Shown: positions 15,226-24,245 of the stretch, piece by piece
Layout: every line of letters begins with the position of its first letter
Numbering within the stretch: position 1 is the first letter of the stretch
NCBI GenBank assembly: GCA_963752045.1
Contig: CAVVWN010000012.1
Coordinates: 96,005-160,004, forward strand
Direction: 5' to 3'
Length of the DNA: 64,000 bases
Source: DATKDF01 sp963752045
GTDB taxonomy: Bacteria > Acidobacteriota > Vicinamibacteria > Vicinamibacterales > SCN-69-37
Notes under the pieces: model-generated
What the model was told of the DNA's origin: nothing
The model's database searches: none
What the model saw: the letters and a program-made list of their open reading frames with translations, nothing else
Position numbers and translations under genes: made by a program

Positions 15226-16620
15226 GGCTGCCTCGCAGGTTTCGGGATGAGTGCGGATCCAGGTGTCGCCAGGTCGATGCCGACGACGCGCTCGAGATCC
15301 GCGATGGCCTGGGCGCGTTCGGCCCGGGCGCGGAAGTAGCCGAGTTGGGCGTCGAGCAGCACGCGCTGGCTGTCGATGAGCGCGAGGAAACTGCCGCGAT
15401 CGCTCTCATAACCGGCGCGCGCCACCTCGACCGTCTGTTCGGCCTGCGGAAGCACGCTCGACTCGATGAGCGCCATCCGCTCGCCGGCGCCCACGACGCG
15501 CACTCGCGCCTGATGGACGGCCAGCCTGACGGCGCTCTCTGCCGCGCGGCGCCGGGCCTGACTCACCGAGATGTCGGCCGCGGCCAGGGCCTTGTCGGCA
15601 TCGAGCCTGGTTCGCGACCAGGGCGCGCCCGGCCAGCTGACGCCGAAGCTCGCCATCCAGGCGTCGGTGCGGTCCGGCATCACCATGTAGCCGCCCCCGA
15701 CCGAGAAGTCCGGCTTGTATTCGGCCATCACCGCCGCGAGCGCGGCTTCGGCACGCTCGGTGTCGAGGCTGGCGACGCGCAGGCCTGGCTCGTGCGCGAG
15801 CGCGAGGGCCTGCAACTCGGCCGTGGGCGGCACGACCGGCAGGTCCTGTGGTTCGGCGAGCGGCCCGACCGGCGTTTCGGGCGCGCGGTCGACCAGCGTG
15901 TTGAGGGCCGCCTCCGCGAGGCTCTCCTCCTCGCGCAGCCGGATCGCCTCTTCGTGCAGGCGTGACAGCTCGACCACGCTCGCGAGCACGTCCTGCTGCG
16001 CGAGCCCGCCCGTGCTGTATTTGGTGGCGGCGATGTCGGCGAACTGGCGCAGCAGCGCGACGCTGCTTCGATTGACCTCGGTCGCCTTGCGCACGAGGTA
16101 GAGGTCCGCCCAGGCCTGCTTGACCGCATCGACGATCTCGCGGGCCCGGACCGCGATGGCTGCGCCGGCCATGGCGGCATTCGACTCGGCCAGCGCGGCG
16201 CGGCTGTCGCGCTTGCCGCGTCCCGGCAACGACTGCGTCATCGAAAACATGTACATGTCCACGTTGGCCGGGTTGAGCGTGTTGATCGGCCAGCGCCAGA
16301 TCTGGGCCTCGAACATCGGCGGGTCGAACCCCCGCGCCGTGTCGGGCGCCCGCCTGGCCCGCTCGGTACTCCTGCGCGAGCGCAAGGAGCTCGGGATTGC
16401 GCGCGAGCGCCTCGTCGAGCACCTGCTGCAGCGTGAGCGGCAACGGCGCGTCGCTCGAAGCCGACGCCGCCTGTCCGGCGAAGACCGGAGTCGCCAGCAT
16501 GGCGAGCGCCAGGCCGGCCCCGAACACCGCCTTGCTCGCGCACCACTTCCGTCGCGCGTCGCGCAACGCGCGACCGGCGCAGCCCGGACGAGGCCGCCAT
16601 ACGTCAATGAACACGGACAC
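15222..16620 (-). CDS. TolC/CusC-family outer-membrane efflux channel (one frameshift)
   Basis: The GTG at 16620 is chosen: GGGAGG lies 6 nt upstream and the product begins with a basic stretch, then KAVFGAGLALAMLATPVFAG as signal peptide and PLPLTLQQVLDEALARNPEL, the usual first helix of the TolC repeat. Near 16,350 the frame changes by one base; it continues as FDPPMFEAQIWRWPIN, QSLPGRGKRDSRAALAESNA and normal OEP repeats to the end (DSQRVLLDAQLGYFRARAER). Skipping one base rejoins the two parts without loss, so I treat it as one gene with a probable sequencing insertion. It is the outer-membrane exit duct of the metal efflux complex and is translationally coupled to cusB. Confidence 0.82.
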
Positions 16621-16713
16621 CTGAAACCTCCCGCTGTGATGCCTGGCACGGCACACGACGCCACGCCAGCGAACCCGGGCACACCCCGGACTCGTACGTC
16701 ATCGAGCGGGCGT

Positions 16714-17091
16714 TCAGATCAGGAGGACGGAGAGAAGCAAGTGTCTTGCAATCCCGGGCGAGCCTGGGGGCTCACCGGTCGGAGGTCGAACCGGCACCGG
16801 CACGGGCGCCTCGAGCAACGGCGAAACGGCGTCGCGCCCGCTCAGGTGAATGCCCGAGTCCGAGGCGGCCCGTTCGACGGGAGTCGGCGTGACCGGTGCG
16901 GAGCTCAGGACGCAGCAATCCGGAAAAGACGCGCTCTGAAGGCCGCCTGGCGCATCGTCCGGGCAGACGCCGCCTTCGCAGCAGTGATGCTCGGCCATCG
17001 CGCTCGCACGCATGTCCATGCCGGCACACGGCGGCAAGCCGGCCGCCGAGAGCGACATGACGAGCGACGCAACCAGGATTCTCAAACGCAT
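16714..17091 (-). CDS. Small secreted Cys-rich protein heading the cus operon
   Basis: 125 aa from the ATG at 17091. A signal peptide (MRLRILVASLVMSLSAAGLP) is followed by a short His/Cys/Met-rich segment: CAGMDMRASAMAEHHCCEGG, VCPDD and later FPDCCVLSS. The C-terminal half is Pro-rich and ends in a hydrophobic stretch (ARHLLLSVLLI). No family is recognised. The clustered Cys, His and Met residues, and its position about 90 nt upstream of the TolC-like gene on the same strand, suggest a periplasmic copper-binding or copper-sensing accessory. Similar small orphan proteins often precede Cus-type operons in Gram-negatives. A possible -10 (TAGTCT) lies on the minus strand at 17114-17119. Its function is not established. 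Confidence 0.6.
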   Translation of the reverse strand: MRLRILVASLVMSLSAAGLPPCAGMDMRASAMAEHHCCEGGVCPDDAPGGLQSASFPDCCVLSSAPVTPTPVERAASDSGIHLSGRDAVSPLLEAPVPVPVRPPTGEPPGSPGIARHLLLSVLLI

Positions 17092-17193
17092 CGCGTTCCG
17101 GACCAACTCACCCAGACTACCACCCTTGGCGCAGGCCCCGTACCACGCGCCTGTCGGCGCGAGGTGGCCGTCCCGGGCCGCCCAGCCATGGCA

Positions 17194-17225
17194 TTGACGC
17201 CGGGCCTTGTAAGACGATATCTTAC
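17194..17225 (+). promoter_or_regulatory. vapBC promoter with overlapping operator palindrome
   Basis: A -35 TTGACG (17194-17199) and -10 TATCTT (17218-17223) are spaced 18 bp. The -10 is embedded in a perfect inverted repeat, GTAAGA-N5-TCTTAC (17209-17225). Transcription would start at about 17230, the first base of the GTG start codon, so the message is predicted to be leaderless. The palindrome is the expected site for VapB(C) autorepression. Confidence 0.65.
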
Positions 17226-17229
17226 CCTG

Positions 17230-17460
17230 GTGAAGACGACCGTGTCATCCAAGGGGCAGATCGTCCTGCCGGCCGAGTTGCGGCAGCGGGACCAGATTGA
17301 GCCAGGGCAGCAATTCGACGTCGAGCGCGTCGATCGAGGCGAGTATCGCCTCGTCCGGCGTCCATCCCGGACGAACGAAGGGCTCGTCGACTGGCTGCTG
17401 GCCTGCCCGGAACGCGACTTTTTCGTGCCCGTCGAGTCCGAGTCGACCGATACGTTGTGA
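17230..17460 (+). CDS. vapB: VapB-type antitoxin, AbrB/MazE-like fold
   Basis: 76 aa starting at GTG 17230. The first 45 residues are a SpoVT-AbrB swapped-hairpin domain (TTVSSKGQIVLPAELRQRDQ, then IEPGQQFDVERVDRGEYRL), a DNA-binding fold common in antitoxins. The C-terminal tail is the likely toxin-binding arm (GLVDWLLACPERDFFVPVES). It should bind the palindrome in its own promoter and neutralise the PIN-domain toxin that follows. The toxin's GTG overlaps the antitoxin's TGA (GTGA at 17457-17460), the standard arrangement for co-expression. The start has no ribosome binding site, in line with the predicted leaderless transcript. Confidence 0.88.
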   Translation: MKTTVSSKGQIVLPAELRQRDQIEPGQQFDVERVDRGEYRLVRRPSRTNEGLVDWLLACPERDFFVPVESESTDTL

Positions 17461-17870
17461 CGTTCCTGGTCGAAGCCAACGTGCTGAGCGAACCCACGAG
17501 GGCGGCACCTGACGCCCGTGTCGTGACGTGGCTGCGGCGTCACGAGCACGAGATTGCCGTCGATCCCATCATTCTCGGCGAGATTCGCTTCGGCATCCTG
17601 CTCCTGCCGAAGGGCCGCCGCCGCACTCGTCTCGAGCGCTGGTTCGAGACCGGCGTTCAGCGGATCCACTGTCTGCCCTGGGAGGCCGACACGGGTCTGC
17701 GCTGGGCGGCGCTGCTGGCGTCGCTTCGGGCATCCGGACGGGCGATGCCGATCAAGGACAGCCTGATCGCCGCGACGGCCCTCACCCATCGCCTCGTGAT
17801 TGCCACGCGCAACCGGGCCGATTTCGAGCACGCCGGTGTGAAGGTTGTGAACCCGTTTGCCGCCGGGTGA
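17457..17870 (+). CDS. vapC: VapC toxin, PIN-domain ribonuclease
   Basis: 137 aa PIN domain. Conserved acidic positions are visible: the N-terminal strand FLVEANVLSE, the second site in ILGEIRFGI, and the C-terminal pair in PIKDSLIAATALTHRLVIAT followed by RNRADFE. Family members usually have Asp in the first motif (LDTNVLSE); here it is Glu (VEANVLSE), which keeps an acid but lengthens the side chain at a metal ligand. VapC toxins cleave tRNA or rRNA loops with Mg/Mn. It is translationally coupled to the antitoxin. A GC-rich hairpin follows its stop. The module sits between the two metal-resistance operons, facing the opposite way from both. Confidence 0.9.
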   Translation: MTFLVEANVLSEPTRAAPDARVVTWLRRHEHEIAVDPIILGEIRFGILLLPKGRRRTRLERWFETGVQRIHCLPWEADTGLRWAALLASLRASGRAMPIKDSLIAATALTHRLVIATRNRADFEHAGVKVVNPFAAG

Positions 17871-17887
17871 CCGGGGCCAAGCCCCGG
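17871..17887. terminator. Short GC hairpin between vapC and copA 3' ends
   Basis: CCGGGGC-CAA-GCCCCGG forms a 7-bp stem immediately after the vapC stop and 30 bp before the convergent copA stop. There is no clear U-tract on either side, so bidirectional termination is only a suggestion. Confidence 0.35.
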
Positions 17888-17917
17888 CTCTCAACGGTTC
17901 ATGATCGGTTTTCACTC

Positions 17918-20508
17918 TCACACGCCCGCCCTCCGCAGCCGTAGCGCGTTGCTGATGACCGATACCGAGCTGAAGCTCATCGCTGCAGCCGCGATCATCG
18001 GGCTGAGCAACAGGCCGAACACGGGATAGAGCACGCCGGCCGCGATCGGCACGCCGAGGGCGTTGTAGACGAACGCGAAGAACAGGTTCTGCCGGATGTT
18101 CGTCATCGTCTGCCGCGAGAGCTTCCGCGCGCGGACGATGGCACGGAGGTCGCCCTTGACGAGCGTGACGTGCGCGCTCTCCATGGCGACGTCCGTGCCG
18201 GTGCCCATGGCAATGCCGACCTGCGCCTGCGCGAGGGCCGGCGCGTCGTTGATGCCGTCGCCGGCCATGGCCACGACGCGTCCGGCCTCCTGCAGGCGCC
18301 TGACGACGTCCGCCTTCTGGTCCGGCAGCACTTCCGGCGCGCACCTCGTCGATACCGAGCTCGCGCGCCACGGCCTCGGCGGTCGTGCGGCTGTCGCCGG
18401 TCAGCATGACGATCTGGACGCCCTCGGCATGAAGCGCGGCAATGGCATCGGGCGTCGTGGCCTTGACGGCGTCGGCCACCGCCACAAGACCCGCGGCCCG
18501 GCCGTCGACGGCGACGAACATCACCGTCTGGCCTTCGCCGCGCCGGCGCTCGGCCGACTCGAGAAGGACCGCCACGTCGACGTTCCGCTCGTCCATGCAG
18601 CACACGGTTGCCGAGCGCGACGTCGCGTCCAGACACCCGCCCGGCGACGCCTTTTCCGGTGATCGAATCGAACGACTCGGCCGGCGCCGGCACGACGCCG
18701 CGACGCTCGGCGCCCGAGACGATGGCTGCGGCGAGCGGATGCTCGCTTCCCTGCTCGAGTCCGGCGGCAAGGGCGAGGATCTCGTCGGTCCCGAACCCGT
18801 TGGCCGCCTCCACATCGGCGAGCGTCGGCCGCCCTTCGGTGAGCGTGCCGGTTTTGTCGACGACGAGCGTGTTCACGGTGCGCAGGACTTCGATGGCCTC
18901 GGCGTTGCGGAACAGCACGCCCATCGTTGCGCCGCGCCCAGTGGCGACCATCACCGACATGGGCGTCGCCAGGCCCAGCGCGCAGGGGCACGCGATGATG
19001 AGGACGGCTACCGCGTTGACGAGCGCGTAGGCAAAACGCGGTTCCGGTCCGACGAGGGCCCACACACCGAAAGTAACCACGGCCACGAGGATGACGGTAA
19101 TCACGAAGTAGCCCGACACGACGTCGACCAGCCGCTGGATCGGCGCGCGGCTGCGCTGCGCCTCGGCCACCATGGACACGATGCGGGCGAGCAGGGTGTC
19201 GGCGCCCACCTTCGTGGCTTCCATCACGAAGGTCCCCGTGCCGTTGACCGTGGCGCCAACCACCTCGTCGCCAGCGGCCTTCGAGACCGGGATGGGCTCG
19301 CCCGACACCATCGACTCGTCGACGGCGCTCGAGCCTTCGAGCACCCGGCCGTCGACGGGGACCTTCTCACCTGGCCGGACCCGCAGGCGATCGCCCACGA
19401 CCACGTGCGCGAGCGGCACATCCTCCTCGCGCCCGTCGTCGCCAACGCGGCGGGCCGTGGCCGGCGCCATGCCCAGCAACTTGCGTATCGCGGCGCCCGT
19501 CGCGGACCGCGCGCGCAGCTCCAGCACCTGTCCGACCAGAATCAGCGTGACGATGACGCCGGCGGCTTCGAAGTAGACGGCGACGCCACCCATCGAACGG
19601 AACGAGGCCGGGAAGATGTCCGGCACCACCATGGCGACCAGGCTGTAGCCATACGCGGTCGCCACGCCAAGCCCGATGAGCGTGAACATGTTCAGACTGC
19701 GATTGACCACCGACCGCACGGCACGCTGGTAGAACGGCCAGGCGGCCCAGAGACAGATGGGAGTCGCGAGCGCAAGCTCGATCCAGCCCCGCGCGCGCAT
19801 CCCGATGGCGTCCATGAGCGGACCACCCAGAAGCTCGTCGCCCATCGTGATGAGGAGCAGCGGCACGGCCAGCGCAGCCGATACGAGCAGGCGTCGCGTC
19901 ATGTCGACCAGCTCGTGGTTCACGGGCTCCTCGACCGTCACCGTTCGCGGCTCGAGGGCCATGCCGCAGATCGGGCAGTCGCCCGGTTCCGACTGCACGA
20001 TCTCCGGGTGCATCGGGCACGTCCACTCGACCGTCGATGAGGCGGCCGGCATCTCGGGCTCGAGCGCCATCCCGCACATCGGGCAGTCGCCGGGCTTCTC
20101 CTCGCGGACCTCCGGGTCCATCGGGCAGACCCACGCAGGCGACGCGTTTGGTGCGGCGGGGTGCGACGGGGTGCGGCCGGGTGCGTCAGGGTGCGACGGG
20201 GTGCGTCGGGGTGCGTCAGGGTGCGACGGGGTGCGGCCGGGTGCGTCGGGGTGCGACGGGGTGCGGGGGTGCGGGCTACCCAGGCCGATGAGTTGGATCG
20301 GCTCGGCGGCCGGGGCGGCGGCGCGCGCCTCGGCGCGCGCGGCGGCCTTCGTCAGCCAGCCTGGCGGGTCGGACGAGAACTTCGTGCGGCATCCCGGGCA
20401 GCAGAAGTAGTACCGCGTGCCCTCGTGTTCGTAGGACCCGCCCTTGGCGGTCTCGGGCTGGACCGTCATCCCGCACACGGGATCGACGTGGGGCGCGGCG
20501 CCGGTCAT
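17918..20508 (-). CDS. copA: Copper-translocating P1B-type ATPase CopA (two frameshifts)
   Basis: Translated in three pieces, the product carries a YHS domain (HVDPVCGMTVQPETAKGG, YYFCCPGC), a low-complexity linker (20156-20275), and two heavy-metal-binding domains (WVCPMDPEVREEKPGDCPMC and WTCPMHPEIVQSEPGDCPIC). The ATPase core has VDESMVSGEPIPVSK, the metal-site CPC in IIACPCALGLATP, DKTGTLTEGRP, EQGSEHPLAAAI, LTGDSRTTA and AMAGDGINDAPALAQ. CPC marks Cu(I)/Ag(I) pumps of the inner membrane. The frame shifts by one base near 18,597 and again near 18,335; each is cured by removing one base, so the gene is probably intact in the organism. The ATG overlaps the merR stop (ATGA), forming a merR-copA operon under the operator at 20931-20962. 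Confidence 0.88.
20156..20275. repeat. GGGTGCG-word array inside the copA coding sequence
   Basis: The plus strand reads a 10-bp word (GGGGTGCGAC/GGGGTGCGTC/CGGGTGCGGC) about a dozen times. In the copA frame it encodes three to four repeats of the decapeptide HPDAPGRTPS between the YHS and metal-binding domains. Three 10-bp units make 10 codons, so the array keeps the frame. The core word is the same as in the intergenic array at 6249-6487. Confidence 0.85.
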
Positions 20509-20912
20509 CGCTCACCTCCCGGTCCGCCCTCGCCTTCGAGAGCTTCGAGAATCGGGCAGTGCGGATCGTCGCCGCACGCGCACGCGTGGGTCAACGCCTT
20601 CAGTGCGTCCCGCATACGAGTGAGATCCGCGATGCGCGAGTCGAGATCTCCCAGATGGTGCTCGGCCAGAGCCCGCACCGACCGGCGCGGCGAGCGGGCT
20701 GCGCGCAATTTGAGCAGCTCGGCGACTTCCTCGAGCGAGAAACCGAGCTCCTGCGCGCGCCGAATGAAGCGCACGACGCGCACCTGCTCGTTGGTGTACT
20801 CGCGGTATCCCGACTCGCGTCGCCCGACCGACCGGATGAGCCCCCGCTGCTCGTAGTACCGAAGCGTCTGCGCGCTGACGCCGGATGCGCGTGCCGCCTG
20901 CTGGATCCACAT
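20505..20912 (-). CDS. MerR-family heavy-metal-responsive regulator
   Basis: 135 aa from the ATG at 20912, six nt after GGGAGAGG; an in-frame TTG two codons upstream is less likely. N-terminal winged helix with the MerR signature (SGVSAQTLRYYEQRGLIRSV, SGYREYTNEQVRVVRFIRRA, ELGFSLEEVAELLKL), a dimerisation coiled coil, and a C-terminal metal-binding loop with three Cys (ACACGDDPHCPILEALEGE). The Cys pattern resembles MerR/CadR-like sensors more than the two-Cys CueR type, so the inducer may be Cu, Hg, Cd or Pb. It activates by untwisting promoters with overlong spacers, and just such a promoter precedes it. Co-transcribed with copA. Confidence 0.9.
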   Translation of the reverse strand: MWIQQAARASGVSAQTLRYYEQRGLIRSVGRRESGYREYTNEQVRVVRFIRRAQELGFSLEEVAELLKLRAARSPRRSVRALAEHHLGDLDSRIADLTRMRDALKALTHACACGDDPHCPILEALEGEGGPGGER

Positions 20913-20930
20913 GGCCAACCTCTCCCGGCA

Positions 20931-20962
20931 ATCCTAAACCTTATAGCTAACTACAAGGTCAA
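20931..20962 (-). promoter_or_regulatory. MerR-type promoter/operator for merR-copA
   Basis: On the minus strand: -35 TTGACC (20957-20962) and -10 TAGGAT (20931-20936) with a 20-bp spacer, the overlong spacing typical of MerR targets. The spacer holds the dyad ACCTTGTA-N6-TATAAGGT (20938-20959), 7 of 8 positions symmetric. Transcription would start about 12 nt before the merR ATG, so the regulator controls its own operon. Confidence 0.8.
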
Positions 20963-21053
20963 GCTCGAGCGGTGAACTATATCGCCACAGCGCCGTTCCA
21001 GGATCACCGAGGCTTTGTATTTGCGGCCGAAAACGGAGAGAATATGCGATTGA

Positions 21054-22646
21054 ATGCGCGTAGGCGTTCCGAAAGAGGAAGCCCCCGGGGAACGACGGGT
21101 CGCCGCGACACCTGAATCGGCTTCGCGGCTCATCGCTCTGGGATTCTCGGTCACGATCGAGCACGACGCCGGGCTTGCCGCCGGATTCGACGACGCGGCA
21201 TACCGCGAGGCCGGCGCCACTGTCGGCGACGGCGCGGCCGTCTGGTCGTCGGACGTCATCGCCAAGATCCGCGCCCCGCTCGACGGCGAGCTGAGCCGCC
21301 TGCGGTCGGGTCAGACACTCATCAGCTATCTCTACCCCGCCCAGAACACGGACCTCGTCGACCGGCTGTGCGCGGCCGGTATCAACGCCATCGGCATGGA
21401 CCAGGTGCCGCGGACGACGCGCGCCCAGAAAGTGGACGCGCTGTCGTCGATGGGCAACCTGTCGGGCTACCGCGCGGTCATCGAAGCGGTCGGCGTCCTG
21501 CAGCGGCCGCTTGGCGGACAGACAACGGCCGCCGGCAAGATACCGCCGTGCAAGGTGCTCGTCATCGGAGCCGGCGTGGCTGGTCTCGCCGCGATCGGAA
21601 CGGCACGGTCGCTCGGCGCCGTCGTGCGAGCCTTCGACACGAGGCCGGCCGTCCGCGAGCAGATCTCGTCGATGGGCGCCGAGTTCCTCGAAGTCTCGCT
21701 CGCCGAAGACGGCACCGGTCAGGGCGGCTACGCCAGGGAAATGAGTCCGGCGTTCATCGAAGCCGAGATGGCGCTCTTTGCCGCGCAGGCCAAAGACGTG
21801 GACGTCATCATCACGACGGCCCTCATTCCCGGCAAGCGCGCGCCCGTCCTCATCACGAGCGACATGGTGGCCTCGATGCATCGCGGCTCGGTCGTCGTCG
21901 ACCTGGCGGCCGAGATGGGCGGCAACTGCGAAAAGACGGTGCCGGGCACGGCCGTGGACGTCGAGGGCGTGACCGTCATCGGCTACACGGACCTGCCGTC
22001 GCGGCTCGCGCGCCAGGCCTCGACGCTCTACGCCACCAACATCGTCAATCTGCTCGAAGAGATGGGCGGTGCGGCCGGCTTCGCCATCGACGATGCGAAC
22101 GACATCGTCCGGCCGATGACGGTGATCAAGGGCGGCGCGCTGACGTGGCCGCCACCCGCGCCGGCACCTGCGCCGGCGGCGCCCGCCCAGGCGAAGCCGG
22201 CTGCGGCGCCCGCGGCCCCGGCCTCACCGGTGGCCGCCGCGCCGGCGGCCCCGGCGAAGGCGGCCAGGTCCAAGTCGAGCCACGGTCCGCCGGTCACCGC
22301 GCCGGGCAACCGTTCGTGGGTGATCATCGGCCTCGCGGGCCTCATCCTCTACGGCATCGGCGCGGCCGCGCCGCCGAGTTTCCTCACGCACCTCACGGTG
22401 TTCGTGCTGGCCTGCTTCATCGGCTACCAGGTGATCTGGAGCGTCACGCCGGCGCTCCACACGCCGCTCATGAGCGTGACCAATGCCATCAGCGGCATCA
22501 TCATCGTCGGCGGCATGGTGCAGATTACCGGCGGCACGACGTCGGCGGCCGAGTTGCTCGGGCTGGCGGCGACGTTCGTGGCGATGATCAACGTGTCCGG
22601 GGGCTTCCTCGTGACCCAGCGCATGCTCAAGATGTTCCGCCGATGA
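21054..22646 (+). CDS. pntA: NAD(P) transhydrogenase alpha subunit (fused alpha1-alpha2)
   Basis: 530 aa. The ATG at 21054 is fixed by an in-frame TGA directly upstream; GGAGAG is 13 nt away, rather far. Residues 1-370 are the NAD(H)-binding domain I (MRVGVPKEEAPGERRVAATP, DQVPRTTRAQKVDALSSMGN, VLVIGAGVAGLAAIGTARSL). A Pro/Ala-rich linker of about 50 aa follows. The last 120 residues hold four membrane helices (SWVIIGLAGLILYGIGAAAP, LTVFVLACFIGYQVIWSVTP, AISGIIIVGGMVQITGG). With PntB it couples hydride transfer from NADH to NADP+ to inward proton flow, supplying NADPH. It overlaps pntB by ATGA. It faces away from merR-copA across a 141-bp gap. Confidence 0.95.
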   Translation: MRVGVPKEEAPGERRVAATPESASRLIALGFSVTIEHDAGLAAGFDDAAYREAGATVGDGAAVWSSDVIAKIRAPLDGELSRLRSGQTLISYLYPAQNTDLVDRLCAAGINAIGMDQVPRTTRAQKVDALSSMGNLSGYRAVIEAVGVLQRPLGGQTTAAGKIPPCKVLVIGAGVAGLAAIGTARSLGAVVRAFDTRPAVREQISSMGAEFLEVSLAEDGTGQGGYAREMSPAFIEAEMALFAAQAKDVDVIITTALIPGKRAPVLITSDMVASMHRGSVVVDLAAEMGGNCEKTVPGTAVDVEGVTVIGYTDLPSRLARQASTLYATNIVNLLEEMGGAAGFAIDDANDIVRPMTVIKGGALTWPPPAPAPAPAAPAQAKPAAAPAAPASPVAAAPAAPAKAARSKSSHGPPVTAPGNRSWVIIGLAGLILYGIGAAAPPSFLTHLTVFVLACFIGYQVIWSVTPALHTPLMSVTNAISGIIIVGGMVQITGGTTSAAELLGLAATFVAMINVSGGFLVTQRMLKMFRR

Positions 22647-24043
22647 TTTCGACGCCGCTACTCACCGCTTCGTACATCGGCGCGGCCGTGCTCTTCATCC
22701 TGAGCCTGAAGGGCCTGGCCCATCAGGAGACGGCGCGGCGCGGCAACACCTACGGCGCGATTGGCATGGCGGTTGCGCTCATCGCGACTGCCGTCGGCGC
22801 CGGCCTGCTGGATTCGTTGACGTTCCTCGGCGCCATCGTCCTGGCCTCGGTCATCGGCGCCGTGGTCGCCGCGCGCGTGGCAATGACGGCCATGCCGCAG
22901 CTGGTCGCCATCCTCCACAGTTTCGTCGGCCTGGCCGCCGTGTTCGTCGGCATCAGCAATCACCTGCAGCCGGCACAGTTGCTCACCGGCGCGGACCAGA
23001 CGATTCACGCGGTCGAGACGTTTGCCGGCGTGTTCATCGGCGCGCTCACCTTCACCGGTTCGGTCATCGCCTGGGGCAAGCTCCAGGCGGTCATCCGCAG
23101 CAAGCCGCTCATGATTCCGGGGCGCCACCTGGCGAACCTGGCCATGGTGATCGCCTCGGTCTGGCTGGGCGTGGTCTACGTGCAGAGCGGGCACGAGGGA
23201 CTGACGGCCCTGCTCATCATGACGGCCATCTCGGGCGTGCTCGGCGTGCACATGGTGATGGCCATCGGCGGCGCCGACATGCCGGTCGTGGTCTCCATGC
23301 TCAACAGCTACTCCGGATGGGCCGCTGCGGCTGCCGGCTTCATGCTGTCGAACGACCTGCTGATCGTCACGGGCGCGCTCGTCGGGTCGTCGGGCGCGAT
23401 TCTGAGCTACATCATGTGCCGCGCGATGAACCGGTCGTTCGTCTCCGTGATTCTGGGCGGATTCGGCGGGGACGAAGGCGCGGCGCCAGCCGCCGGCGCG
23501 GCCGCGGCGGCGGGAGAGCCCGTGCCGACGACGGTCGAGGACGTCGTGGGTCTGCTCAAGGACGCCTCGTCGGTCATCATCGTCCCCGGATACGGCATGG
23601 CCGTCGCCCAGGCCCAGCACCCGCTGCGCGAGATCGTGGACGCGTTGCGCAAGGCCGGCAAGAACGTGCGGTTCGGCATCCATCCGGTGGCCGGCCGGCT
23701 GCCGGGACACATGAACGTGCTGCTCGCCGAGGCCAACGTGCCGTACGACATCGTGCTGGAAATGGACGAGCTCAACGACGACTTCCCCACGACCGACGTC
23801 GTGCTCGTGATCGGCGCGAACGACATCGTCAATCCGAGCGCGCTCAGCGACCCGTCGAGCCCGATCGCCGGCATGCCGGTGCTCCACGTGTGGGAAGCGA
23901 CGGCCTGTATCGTCTTCAAGCGGGGCAAGGGCGCCGGGTACGCGGGCGTCGAGAACCCCCTCTTCACGATGCCGAAGACGAAGATGCTCTACGGCGACGC
24001 GAAGAAGTCGGTCGACGCGATTCGCGCGGCGCTCACCGCCTAA
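22643..24043 (+). CDS. pntB: NAD(P) transhydrogenase beta subunit
   Basis: 466 aa. The start is set by the ATGA overlap with pntA; the frame is open further upstream but that part has no coding character. Residues 1-260 contain about eight or nine helices (LTASYIGAAVLFILSLKGLA; NTYGAIGMAVALIATAVGAG; LVAILHSFVGLAAVFVG; GSVIAWGKLQA). They are followed by the NADP(H)-binding domain III with its hallmark motifs: VIIVPGYGMAVAQAQHPLRE, IHPVAGRLPGHMNVLLAEAN, DVVLVIGANDIVNPSA and KRGKGAGYAGVENPLF. The complex lies in the inner membrane. The stop is followed by a spacer with hairpin repeats. Confidence 0.96.
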   Translation: MISTPLLTASYIGAAVLFILSLKGLAHQETARRGNTYGAIGMAVALIATAVGAGLLDSLTFLGAIVLASVIGAVVAARVAMTAMPQLVAILHSFVGLAAVFVGISNHLQPAQLLTGADQTIHAVETFAGVFIGALTFTGSVIAWGKLQAVIRSKPLMIPGRHLANLAMVIASVWLGVVYVQSGHEGLTALLIMTAISGVLGVHMVMAIGGADMPVVVSMLNSYSGWAAAAAGFMLSNDLLIVTGALVGSSGAILSYIMCRAMNRSFVSVILGGFGGDEGAAPAAGAAAAAGEPVPTTVEDVVGLLKDASSVIIVPGYGMAVAQAQHPLREIVDALRKAGKNVRFGIHPVAGRLPGHMNVLLAEANVPYDIVLEMDELNDDFPTTDVVLVIGANDIVNPSALSDPSSPIAGMPVLHVWEATACIVFKRGKGAGYAGVENPLFTMPKTKMLYGDAKKSVDAIRAALTA

Positions 24044-24095
24044 CCCCGGTGGCCCCGGTGGCTACGTGCGTTGAGGTGCTCAACGGTACCCCCCA

Positions 24096-24181
24096 AGGGG
24101 CCGGCTTCAGCCGAACCGCCGCGGGCGGGCTCAAGCCCGCCCCTCCATGCACCCCAGGGGCCGGCTGAAGCCCGCCCCTCC
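24096..24181. repeat. Hairpin repeat, one and a half copies
   Basis: A 51-bp unit starts AGGGGCCGGCTTCAGCC and ends GGGCTCAAGCCCGCCCCTCC (24096-24146). A shortened version (AGGGGCCGGCTGAAGCC...CCTCC) follows at 24156-24181. Both fold into GC-rich stems. The same unit recurs at 58797-58849. It fills the spacer between pntB and the convergent kinase-like gene. Confidence 0.8.
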
Positions 24182-24245
24182 GGCACTCTCACGGTATCCA
24201 GCGCCGCATACGACAGGACCAGGCCGAGCACGAGGGCGCGTGACC

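Noticed and set aside
17918..20508. copA as a pseudogene
   Set aside because: All catalytic motifs are present and each of the two shifts is cured by removing one base, with the same insertion bias as elsewhere. Sequencing error is simpler.
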